Shown: positions 1-6,320 of the stretch, piece after piece
Layout of the letters: each line of letters begins with the position of its first letter
How positions within the stretch are numbered: the first letter of the stretch is position 1
Assembly (NCBI GenBank): GCA_002284615.2
Contig: MU069576.1
Coordinates: 179,276 to 189,437 of the forward strand
Source: Dunaliella salina
Lineage: Eukaryota > Chlorophyta > Chlorophyceae > Chlamydomonadales > Dunaliellaceae
Direction: 5' to 3'
DNA: 10,162 nucleotides
Program-made: the position numbers and the translations under genes
The notes under the pieces: model-generated
The model's database searches: none
Seen by the model: the letters and a program-made list of their open reading frames with translations, nothing else
Told to the model about the DNA's origin: nothing

Positions 1-34
<34 letters not shown>
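1..34. repeat. (CA)n microsatellite
   Basis: This is an uninterrupted CA dinucleotide run of 17 units that begins at base 1, so its true length is unknown. The other end of the window is also a CA run (10144-10162). This suggests that the window is a stretch, or an assembled contig, lying between two microsatellites. Confidence 0.97.
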
Positions 35-38
<4 letters not shown>

Positions 39-138
39 CAAAATTGTGAAGGGGGACGGGGGGCTCCGCCCCTTTTTAAGTGATCCCTAGGATCACGTCC
101 AACTTTTTAGCTGAGTTGTCACAGAGGCTTAATGGTAC

Positions 139-180
139 GCTGAGCAGGCACGGTGGCTTCGTGTTGAGCTGAGCAGGCAC
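139..180 (+). repeat. Short direct repeat, 29-bp spacing
   Basis: The 13-mer GCTGAGCAGGCAC occurs at 139-151 and again at 168-180. Flanking CACAGAGGCT words lie at about 120 and 178, so a small block has been duplicated and partly shuffled. The rest of 35-283 has no supportable gene. It holds a GC-rich stretch near 50-75 that could fold (GGGG..CTCCGCCCC) and a near-palindrome TGATCCCTAGGATCA near 82-96. No function is visible. Confidence 0.6.
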
Positions 181-283
181 AGAGGCTAACCGTTCACCAC
201 TCCAAAATTGCTTAGGTGCCCGAATCTCCGGCATTTAAACGATTATCTTAACCCATGTTGTCAGCACCCCGCCCCTGGTGTTT

Positions 284-610
284 CTGCAGGCTGAGCTCCC
301 GGCCCCCAATGTTCCTGCAGGCGTAGCCTTCTTGTTTTCTCCTTTTCCCGCTGTTGCCTGCAGGCTGAGCGCTCAGCATGCATCGTTCCTGCAGGCTCAG
401 CCTTGTTGTAGTCGCTGTTTCATTTTTCCCAGTTTGCACGGGGGCTCTGCACTCTGCTCCTTCTGGAGGAACACAAGAAGAATTATGTTTTGATTCAGCG
501 AAGCCCAAAAACACTTCAAGAATACATGCCATTGTCTGTGACAGATTGTCCCTGCAAGCTGAGCCTCCTTGCTTTCTCGTTTTCCCCATTTTGCTTGCAG
601 GCTGAGAACT
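284..610 (+). repeat. Repeated acceptor-like units ending CTGCAG-GCTGAG
   Basis: A motif of the form (C/T)TGCAG followed by GCTGAG or GCTCAG recurs near 290, 363, 394 and 600, with a degenerate CTGCAAGCTGAG near 552. Two longer copies align well by eye: about 314-370 and 550-608. Each starts with CTGCAG/CTGCAA-GC, runs through a pyrimidine stretch (TTCTTGTTTTCTCCTTTTCCC in one, diverged in the other) and ends at a second TGCAG-GCTGAG. Each unit therefore looks like a polypyrimidine tract plus a 3' splice site. The last one forms the acceptor of the candidate exon at 601-804. The upstream copies may be decoy or ancestral acceptors, or simple tandem duplication with no role in splicing. Confidence 0.6.
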
Positions 611-804
611 TTGTTAGCACCAGCGCCTCTGCAAGTGGGAGCAGCAACAGCCCTGCAGCTCACCCTGCCGGGAGTAGCCCACAATTGTCATCTTCATCAG
701 CAAGCGCAAGTGGGACGGAAGCTACCATGGGCGGAGTGGGCGCTGGTGTTGAGGCTGCTGCGCTGCTGGCGTACTCCTTGCTGCACGGCTGCACCTCATT
801 TCGG
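601..804 (+). CDS. Candidate internal exon, unknown protein (68 codons)
   Basis: The block opens right after a pyrimidine-rich tract ending TTGCTTGCAG (acceptor at 599-600) and closes at TTTCGG before GTGGGT (donor at 805). Read from its first base it is 204 nt, exactly 68 codons, with phase 0 at both ends. The frame is also open on both sides, from an ATG at 490 to a stop just after 849. The peptide starts AENFVSTSASASG. About 36 residues are rich in Ser, Ala and Gly, with SASASG occurring twice. It ends with a more hydrophobic segment, GVEAAALLAYSLLHGCTSFR. The Ser/Ala-rich part looks like a disordered linker. No family is recognised. The 3' half is repeated in decayed form downstream (739-1055). 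The alternative is chance openness of GC-rich DNA, which is why confidence is moderate. Confidence 0.42.
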
Positions 805-1055
805 GTGGGTATGGACGTGTTCGCAAAATTTGCTCTGTTTTTGTGTCTGTGATGTGCAGGGCAGGGGAGTGGAGTTTCCTGCGCAGTGAGTGGACTCCTC
901 CTGCATGGCTTCTGCACCGCTGAACTTTTTTTGGGGTGGGTGTGAGTGTATGCATGCGCTCGGTGCATGGTGCCCGAACCTGGTGCTATGTCCTTCAGGG
1001 GTTAGCAGAGGCTGCTGTGCTCCTGTCGTGTGCTCCTCTCTGCTGTTTGAGATGA
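739..1055 (+). repeat. Three diverged tandem copies of an exon-plus-intron module (121- and 136-bp steps)
   Basis: Copy I starts at GGC 739 (GCTGGTGTTGAGG...), copy II at GGC 860 (AGGGGAGTGGAGT...) and copy III near 998 (GGGTTAGCAGAGG...). I and II match at about 25 of 39 positions over their first 39 bases. They then share ACTCC(T)..CTGCA(C/T)GGC..TGCACC, followed by GGTGGGT, which is the donor-like site in copy I. III matches I at 19 of 22 positions from GAGGCTGCTG. Each later copy follows a CAG acceptor-like site (859 and 998). In the frame of copy I, copy II reads GRGVEFPAQ and then a stop, so it is broken. Copy III reads GLAEAAVLLSCAPLCCLR and then a stop. The unit therefore includes both exon-like and intron-like DNA. 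Confidence 0.6.
999..1055 (+). CDS. Weak candidate terminal exon (18 codons plus stop)
   Basis: After TCCTTCAG (acceptor at 997-998), phase 0 gives GLAEAAVLLSCAPLCCLR and then TGA at 1053-1055. This would be compatible with direct splicing from the phase-0 donor at 804/805. A second frame, entered with two leftover bases, runs open to a TAG ending at 1114 and ends in FEMKALCSTDERNRPVGGC.., which has a more protein-like composition. The two frames cannot be ranked from sequence alone. The segment is also copy III of the local duplication, so it may be a dead exon copy. No polyadenylation signal stands out after it. Confidence 0.18.
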   Translation, partial: GLAEAAVLLSCAPLCCLR

Positions 1056-1114
1056 AAGCCCTTTGTAGCACTGATGAACGAAATCGACCAGTTGGGGGAT
1101 GCATGCTTATTTAG

Positions 1115-1637
1115 CCAGGGCGCAAGCCCTACTGTCTGCCACTACCTCTCCATTCTGGACCACCTAGCTTAGGTGCACCAGGTTGGGTGATTTTTTTTGA
1201 TTTGGGAGTTGGGGGGGGGGGTCACAGGCCTGATTTGGGGGTAAGCATCCCAAAACTTTTGTAAGCCTCCCTGGCCTCGTCTACCCCAGTCTTTTTTATG
1301 CACATATTTTTTTTTTAGGTGTTCCAACCTTCCTTCTTTGTCAATGGATCCTTGGGTGTGTAGCAGTAACGAAGGCACCATTGGAAAAAAATGGGCCGGA
1401 TTGGTGGCTTGGCCGGGCCAGGGTGGACGAGAAGTTCGGGGCAGATATGTGGGCCTCTTGAGCAAGTAAGCCTGTTTTCACTCATGGAAAACTTCTTGTT
1501 AATTTTTTTCATTTTGAGTGCAGAGAACTTGTCTCGTTATAAGGCTCAAAAAAAATTTGGGGGACACAATTCTGAGATTTTCTCAAATGTTGGAAAACTC
1601 CTCCAAACTTTGATCTGACATAGAACACCTGAGGCGA
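1115..1637. other. Gene-free stretch
   Basis: No convincing coding region is seen. The region holds a run of 11 G at 1211-1221 next to T-rich stretches, T runs near 1307-1316 and 1501-1508, and an A run near 1548-1554. Reading frames here are short and open on both strands, as expected by chance. No repeat shared with the rest of the window was noticed. Confidence 0.6.
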
Positions 1638-1698
1638 TTGAATTCCAGAACATAAATAGAAGTAATGTCTGATGGTATGATTTTTATTCTGGAATTTG
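1638..1698. repeat. Small inverted repeat (hairpin)
   Basis: AATTCCAGAA at 1641-1650 is the exact reverse complement of TTCTGGAATT at 1687-1696. Weaker pairing extends outward (TTG against TGA) and into A/T-rich flanks. The loop is about 36 nt. It lies just past the end of R1 copy 1 and could be the tip of a small foldback repeat. Confidence 0.5.
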
Positions 1699-1739
1699 AT
1701 GGTTAAGGTGGTCAAATTCGAGATCAGAGGTCTATGCGC

Positions 1740-2440
1740 CCGTGACCACTCTTTTGAGCCCATGAAGCATAAGAATCATTGCAATAAATGAATTAAAAAG
1801 CCCTGGTGGATGGTAAAATACATAATTTCAGCAAATTTCCTCCGAAAAAAAACTATCATGAAGGGTGCCAAAAAGGTCAATTTTTGACCTCCCTCTTTCC
1901 TGTTTTGAATATGCAGGGTGTAAACAAATTATGTGGAGGTCACAATTCCAGTTTTTTTTAATTTTACTCATTTGGATGGTTTCCAATTGATTTAGAATTC
2001 AGTATGCTTCAGCACTGCGAGGTCGGCTGAAGTCGCTGATGGCAAGCAGCAAGGCTCTTCCCCCTTTGAGAGGTAGGTAATCAACAACAGGGCCAAGTAG
2101 GCAGGAGGGCGCTGTCATTGATTACCTACCTTTCGAGGGGGGACAAGCCTTGCCGCTTGCCATCAGCAACTTCAGCCGACTTTGCAGTGTTGAAGCATGG
2201 ATTCTAAATCAATGGGAAATCGTTGCAGTTCAAAATGTGTTGAATTTCCCAGGGTGGACCTGTGGGCTGTTTTAGGGTGATCTGAGACTGGGAGATGGAC
2301 CTGGGGCCTTCTGATTTTAGTCTTTCAGTAAATGTAATACTTAAATGAAAAATAATGGTTGGCGTTTTCAGGTTTGAGAAAGACGCACGAGCATGTCTGG
2401 TGAAGAGGCTACTTTTGCCCCTCATCTGGTATTACAGCAT
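1740..2440 (-). repeat. R1 interspersed repeat, copy 1 (minus strand, interrupted)
   Basis: Read on the minus strand, this matches the plus-strand copies at 4755, 7450 and 8096 in order. It has the CCAGACATGCT start (about 2420 downward), the CCAACCATTATT block, the CCCAG..TCAGATCACCC block, ACCCTGGGA, the CTGCATATTCAAAA block, GGTCAA..TTGACCTTTTTGGCACCC, GAAATT..CTGAAA..TGTAT, and TTTATTGCAATGAT. Similarity fades below about 1745, where the 3' third of R1 (the block with GGTGCAGTGGGTG) cannot be recognised. The copy is split by the foldback element at 1980-2219, which must have arrived later. No coding capacity is apparent. The family is not recognised. Confidence 0.75.
1980..2219. mobile_element. 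Foldback element (MITE-like), 240 bp, inside R1 copy 1
   Basis: The left arm (1980 to about 2084) and right arm (about 2117-2219) are long inverted repeats of roughly 100 bp with only scattered mismatches. Examples are GGTAGGTAATCAA against TTGATTACCTACC, GCTGATGGCAAGC against GCTTGCCATCAGC, and TTGATTTAGAATTC against GATTCTAAATCAA. The loop is about 32 nt. It interrupts R1 exactly where other R1 copies are continuous. No convincing target site duplication was found at the ends, so the element boundaries are good to a few bases only. It carries no coding frame, which fits a non-autonomous element. The superfamily is unknown. Confidence 0.85.
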
Positions 2441-2699
2441 GATTGTTTGCAAAGAGCAAGCCCAGTCTGACCAGAATGGCTTGAAGCGATCTAATTGGTG
2501 CTTGCGTTTTAGTCTGCATGCATGCCTGCACTTTAACCAGCCTTTCCACACATCAACACATAGGTTGACCATGAATAATTTTATAGACATTTGCAAGACC
2601 CAACAACTTCTACATATTAGCTTGCTCTCCATGGACTTGCTTTGCCGGGATGGCTCCTCCTGAACGTGGTATTTTGAAGCAATCCTTTCATGCATGGGC
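2441..2699. other. Gene-free stretch
   Basis: No supportable gene or repeat is seen. Short reading frames exist on both strands but have no splice-site framing or recognisable content. TGCATG-type words near 2516-2524 and 2690 match a compositional habit of the whole window. Confidence 0.5.
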
Positions 2700-2835
2700 A
2701 GGCAGGAGTGCGTGCTGAAGTCTCATCGTGCAAAGGCAAGAGTATTGCTGAAGAGGGCGCACATGCAGCTTGTGCTCGCCTAGAAGTATGTGCTGAGCCG
2801 CACCATCTGAAGCTGATGGTGGCTCACTTGGTGTG
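2700..2835 (+). repeat. Diverged relatives of the 123-bp satellite
   Basis: AGTATGTGCTGAGCCGCAC at about 2786-2804, followed by ..GAAGCTGATGGTGGCTCACTTGGTG, closely resembles the array segment at about 6762-6810 (AGTATGTGCTGAGCCGCAC, then GATGTGGAGCTGCTGGTGGTG). A second partial match, GCAGGAGTGCGTGCTGAAGTC, lies at about 2703-2723. These are partial, decayed copies about 3.6 kb from the main array. Confidence 0.65.
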
Positions 2836-3009
2836 ATTTCATGACAGGATGTCCTGCAGGGAAGAAGAACCAAAAAATGTGCAGCACTGAAATTGCTGGC
2901 AGCAGTGTGTTGATTGTCTATCATGTCAACAGTGCGTCTGCTAAAAATGTGGCCATTGCGGCCAAACAATGTCTCATGCCCTCTCATCCATGACAAAGCT
3001 GCACATGTG

Positions 3010-3131
3010 CCTGAGGTAGGACCACATTTGTAAAGGTCTGCTTTTAGTTGTATTTGCTTACCACAGTGGGCCTGAGGTAGGACCACATTTGTAAAGGTCT
3101 GCTATTGGTTGTATTTGCTTACCACAGTGGG
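3010..3131 (+). repeat. 61-bp tandem duplication
   Basis: CTGAGGTAGGACCACATTTG starts at 3011 and again at 3072. The two 61-bp copies, each ending CCACAGTGGG, differ at only about two positions (CTTTTAGTTG against CTATTGGTTG). The near-identity points to a recent duplication compared with the other repeats here. Confidence 0.92.
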
Positions 3132-3582
3132 CCATATTTGGTCAAGTCCTCTGTTAGCCATACTTGGGCTTGCCTTCATGCACAGAGGAGAGAAGACGGG
3201 AAGTATGTGGGGAGTGAAAGCAAACCTTCTATCAATTTGAGGAAGAGAGGAGAATGAAAGCCGGGGCATCATCTATCCTCTCTGCCAACAGAGAAGAATT
3301 TTTGCACAGTCATGTGTGTGAAGGAGTGCATGCATCAAAATGCGCGAATGGGAGTTGGTCCAGCTCGTGCTGGACTTGCCCTGGCACGCAGCTGCCAAAA
3401 TTGGTATTCGCTCTTGGTAGTCCCCACGGCTGGAACCCCACCTACCTTCACAAATGAATGTCAATTACTTTGCAACAGCATATCTCCCATTCCTGCACCT
3501 TTCCCAGACCCAAAAAGTGCGTTGGGTGGCTGACCTTCTACTCTGCAAGAGGGTGTAAAGATGGTCGGGTGAGGTGCAGTGT
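3132..3582. other. Gene-free stretch
   Basis: No gene is supported. There is a purine-rich part (about 3183-3300, with GAGGAGAGAAGA and GAGGAAGAGAGGAGAATG). Short frames are open on both strands, but no paired splice sites or recognisable peptide were found. The stretch ends at the target site of the hAT-like element. Confidence 0.5.
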
Positions 3583-3590
3583 GTGGCAAC
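3583..3590 (+). repeat. Left target site duplication of the hAT-like element
   Basis: GTGGCAAC immediately precedes the left terminal inverted repeat. Its partner is GTGGCAAT directly after the right end. Confidence 0.8.
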
Positions 3591-4343
3591 CAGGGCTGTG
3601 AATACACGCCGTCTTTGAAAAATCAGACCGACTAAACGATTCGGTAACGGTTCGGCTCGGTAGAAATCGTCAAAAGACGCTTTCAGGAACATGACGGTGG
3701 CAATTGACCAGTTCGATGGCACCGTCAGGCTCAGCTAGGCCACTCATTCCATGGACACTGCGGCTGCGGCTCACCTCAGCCATTGAAATGCATGCAACGA
3801 AAAACGAAAATACAAAAAAATATAATTTTTCTAAAGCGTCATGCAAGGGTAAACAAGTGCCAAACGGGCAAGGACTGCCCTCAGGAGCCAGAGCTTGCCC
3901 AACCCTCGAAGTCCGATGGGGCCCCCCCTACAGGCCTTCACACAGGGCTGCCTGGCAGAGGAGGAAGCACATAGGGCAAGAAGAATGTGTGGGTTTGGCA
4001 GCAGTATGTGGAGAAGCAGGCAGGGAGCAAGGCCAGCAACAGCAGCGCAGCAGCAGTGCAGGCCTCCTATAGCTAGGACAGGAGCAGAGCAGGACAGCAG
4101 GGGACAGTGATGAGGAAGAGGAGGGAGAGGGGCTTTTTGAATTCAGTCTTGGGTTTGGCACACTCCAAGCAGCTCAGAAGTGCCAATTTTGTTTCTGCAG
4201 CAAAATGCTGGGCCAAACCGTACACCGGACTGTTTTGCACCATTTAGACGGTTGGGAATTTGGAAAATACTGTAAAAGAATGTACAAACCGAACCAAACC
4301 GTAAATCGTGTAGCGAATCGTCAACCGAACTTTCACAGCCCTG
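3591..4343. mobile_element. Non-autonomous hAT-like DNA transposon, 753 bp
   Basis: The ends are perfect 12-bp inverted repeats: CAGGGCTGTGAA at 3591-3602 and TTCACAGCCCTG at 4332-4343. The element is flanked by an 8-bp near-identical direct repeat, GTGGCAAC (3583-3590) and GTGGCAAT (4344-4351), 7 of 8 matching. An 8-bp target duplication and a TIR beginning CAG are hallmarks of the hAT superfamily. Both subterminal regions are rich in GGTT(C/T)GG and CGATTCG words in opposite orientations (about 3635-3665 and 4285-4325), as expected of hAT transposase binding regions. The interior is unrelated filler: an A-rich stretch near 3800-3830 and CAG/GCA-rich DNA near 4020-4100. No transposase frame is present, so mobility would need an enzyme supplied from elsewhere. 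Confidence 0.85.
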
Positions 4344-4351
4344 GTGGCAAT
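4344..4351 (+). repeat. Right target site duplication of the hAT-like element
   Basis: GTGGCAAT immediately follows the right terminal inverted repeat and matches the left flank at 7 of 8 bases. The single difference indicates some age. Confidence 0.8.
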
Positions 4352-4511
4352 ACGTGTGCGAAATGCACTTTGCACAGAACAAAGACTTATGTCAATCCTC
4401 AGCACTCCACAGCCTGCGACCTGAAAGTTCCAACTAGTTTAGCCAGATTTCTGCCGGTGGGAAGGGGGAAAGGAAAATGGCAAAAATCGAGGTGCGTCGC
4501 AGTACAGATTA

Positions 4512-4593
4512 GCTTATTGGAGGACCTTCTGGTCAGGACAGGTAACTTCAGCACTGAAGATGCTTGTCCTGACCAGAAGGTTATCCAACAAGC
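4512..4593. repeat. 39-bp-arm hairpin with 4-nt loop (F2 family, copy 1)
   Basis: Arms 4512-4550 and 4555-4593 are reverse complements at 33 of 39 positions, with a perfect 17-bp core (ACCTTCTGGTCAGGACA on the left arm). The loop is GCAC. The right arm and about 20 bp beyond it recur, inverted, at 5853-5922, so this is a dispersed repeat rather than a chance palindrome. It lies between the hAT-like element and R1 copy 2. A transcribed hairpin would be strongly double-stranded, so a small-RNA precursor is conceivable but not shown. Confidence 0.85.
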
Positions 4594-4754
4594 AAAATTT
4601 CCACAATTTGAACTATGCATAAAACTATGCATTGAGAGGCATGGGGTGAAAGGTCATTTCCTGCAGAAATTTTCATCCAAATGTAGAAAAGAAGCAACAA
4701 ATAACAGTAGGTGGTTACCGGAACAAAAGATAGAGGACAAGTATGTGTGTGCAT

Positions 4755-5420
4755 GTAAATTTGCAGAGGGGATTGGCTTGCCCATATTGCCAGACATGCT
4801 CTTTCTCGTGTTTCTTTCTCGAATGTGTAACCATACCAACCATTTTTATTTATGAAAGTGTTGCATTCACCAAAAAATATTGAAAATTGGAGGACCCCAG
4901 ATCACTCTCCTGGCCTCAGATTACCCAAAAACGGCCCACAGCTCTACCCTGGGACCAACTTTCACCCCCAAAAATATTTATTTACAAGTCTTAAATAATA
5001 TTCCAACATCCTGCATGTTCAAAAATAGAAAATGAGGAGGTCAGGTTTTGACCTTTTTGGCACTACTATGGCCAGATTTTTTCAAAGGGGAATAGCTGAA
5101 ATCCTGTATCTCATTAACTACTAGGTCCTTTCACTCCATTTTTTGGCAATGGTATTCTTTTATTACAAGGACTGCAAATCACCATAAATCACCCAATTTG
5201 GTGCAGTGGGTGATCAGGAATGGAGATTTGGTGGCAAAATTAGGGTTCACGCCGCGGCTGATTAGGCATGGCCTCCATAACTGGCAGGTTCCAAAAGTCA
5301 GTTTAACAAAAAGCTCACAACTACCAAAGGGAATCAAGTTTCAAACCTTCCCGTCACGGAGAACATGAGCTAGGAGCATGCAAAAAACACCAGGTTTTAG
5401 GCCTCAGCTGCCCCCCTCTG
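4755..5420 (+). repeat. R1 interspersed repeat, copy 2
   Basis: This is the most complete plus-strand R1 copy. Ordered landmarks are TTGCCAGACATGCTC (about 4787), CCAACCATTTTTA (about 4837), GGACCCCAGATCACTC (about 4893), ACCCTGGGACCA (about 4948), CATCCTGCATGTTCAAAAA (about 5007), the palindrome-like GGTCA..TTGACC (about 5040), GACCTTTTTGGCAC (about 5050), CACTCCATTTTTTGGCAATG (about 5132), CCAATTTGGTGCAGTGGGTG (5193-5212), GGGTTCACGCCGCGGCTGAT (about 5243), GAGCTAGGAGCATGC (about 5367) and GCCTCAGCTGCCCCCCTCTG (5401-5420). No open frame is preserved across copies, so it looks non-coding. The repeat family is not recognised. Confidence 0.85.
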
Positions 5421-5446
5421 GTCGTTCCGTGAGATTTAATGTACAG

Positions 5447-5794
5447 AATACCGTGTCTCCATGACCAGTTCGAAAATTAAGTAATTCTGAAGCCAAATTC
5501 GAAATTTTTTATTAATTATTGCCAGGCACTTGAACCTCATTTGGATCGTAAATTAAATGTTTTTGGCTGAAAGGGGGTTAAAAGTGCAGGAAAGGGCTGA
5601 AAAGGATTGAAAAGCAGCAGGAAGGATTTGAATTGAGTTTTTGAACTAAAAAATCATGCCAGCCTTAAGCCTTTCGAACCCATTCGAATTGATGTTTTAA
5701 TTCTGGACCCCTTTTTGAACCTAATTCGAAATTTCTATCAATATTGGGGGGGGAGGGGGGGGGGCGTTCGCACTGGTCATGGAGATACGGTATT
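5447..5794. mobile_element. 348-bp AT-rich element with 28-bp terminal inverted repeats
   Basis: The first 28 bases (5447-5474, beginning AATACCGTGTCTCCATGACC) and the last 28 (5767-5794, ending GGTCATGGAGATACGGTATT) are inverted repeats with two mismatches. The direct repeat ACAG lies immediately outside both ends (5443-5446 and 5795-5798) and could be a short target duplication. The interior is AT-rich with several TTCGAA-type words (AATTCGAAATTT on both sides) and has no coding frame. It also holds a G8-A-G10 run at 5746-5764, just inside the right repeat. It fits a MITE-like non-autonomous DNA element. The superfamily is uncertain, and a 4-bp duplication of this sort can occur by chance. 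Confidence 0.68.
5746..5764 (+). repeat. G-run (G8-A-G10)
   Basis: Eighteen of 19 bases are G, next to the right terminal inverted repeat of the 348-bp element. It could form a G-quadruplex and is also a typical place for polymerase slippage or assembly error. Confidence 0.9.
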
Positions 5795-5852
5795 ACAGAG
5801 GCAGATGCTGGAACAACAGGTAATCCATTGGACCGGAACCGCATAGACGCGG

Positions 5853-5922
5853 AATTCAAATGGTGGGAATATTGCTTGTTGGATAACCTTCTGGTCAAGA
5901 CAAGCATCTTCAGCGCTGGAGA
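5853..5922 (-). repeat. F2 repeat, copy 2 (single arm only)
   Basis: Bases 5874-5912 match the reverse complement of the right arm of the hairpin at 4555-4593 at 38 of 39 positions. The match extends upstream over TTCAAATGGTGGGAATATT (16 of 19) and about 10 bases past the hairpin tip, then stops. The second arm is absent, so this copy is truncated at the apex. The near-identity of the shared arm indicates a fairly recent common origin. Confidence 0.8.
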
Positions 5923-6320
5923 GGTGGAAAGAAAATCACAAGGCCTTTTAGGCCAAAAGATTTTTGTAATCAAAATCCAACACAGGAATGAAAAAATTTC
6001 TTGTATGGATATTGAATTTGAAGGTAGTGATTAAAGATATAATGTTATGATTTGTATGTTGCCAATTTTGAAGCAGACCATTGAATGAACCCATTTTTGT
6101 TTTGCCTTAGGCGTCATTCTGCACCGCAACTCTTTGCTAAATTTGGTGCAGAGAGCTAGCGGTATGGGCAGGCTGACCCGAAGAACCTGCCTCCCGTGCC
6201 CACATCCATGAGCGCGGGTCAGGGAAGTTTGGAAATCCACCCTCTCATGCCAAAGTGTGTGCAAAACAGCACCTGAGCCTCACAAAGCACCTCATGCCAA
6301 CTTTTCATCGAAGTCACTTT
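5923..6320. other. Gene-free stretch
   Basis: No gene is seen. A fragment, AAATTTGGTGCAG (6139-6151), resembles the best conserved block of R1 and may be a stray R1 remnant. Near 6160-6225, GC-rich DNA with GGGCAGGCTGACCC and GCGCGGGTCAGGG could fold locally. The last 60 bases may contain a very decayed unit of the following array. Confidence 0.5.

Noticed and set aside
1975..2225. Target site duplication for the foldback element
   Set aside because: Flanks GGATGG and TCGTTG do not match, and small shifts of the ends gave no convincing direct repeat.
2688..3086. Minus-strand open frame of 132 codons
   Set aside because: It covers the satellite relatives at 2700-2835 and part of the 61-bp duplication. 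The peptide has no recognised domain, and its similarity to the minus frame at 6219-6695 is explained by the shared satellite.
4020..4100. CAG-rich stretch as a polyglutamine-coding exon
   Set aside because: It lies inside the hAT-like element, the CAG units are interrupted, and frames are short on both strands.
4205..4855. Longest plus-strand open frame, 216 codons
   Set aside because: It runs from inside the right end of the hAT-like element, across the target duplication, through both arms of the F2 hairpin and into R1 copy 2. A frame assembled from unrelated repeats is almost certainly chance.
5243..5262. GGGTTCACGCC in R1 as a tRNA-derived B box (SINE origin)
   Set aside because: It matches the B-box consensus only in part, no A box is found at the right distance in any copy, and there is no poly-A or simple tail.
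5744..6034. Plus-strand open frame of 96 codons
   Set aside because: It starts in the G-run and terminal repeat of the 348-bp element and crosses the F2 copy, so it is a composite of repeats.
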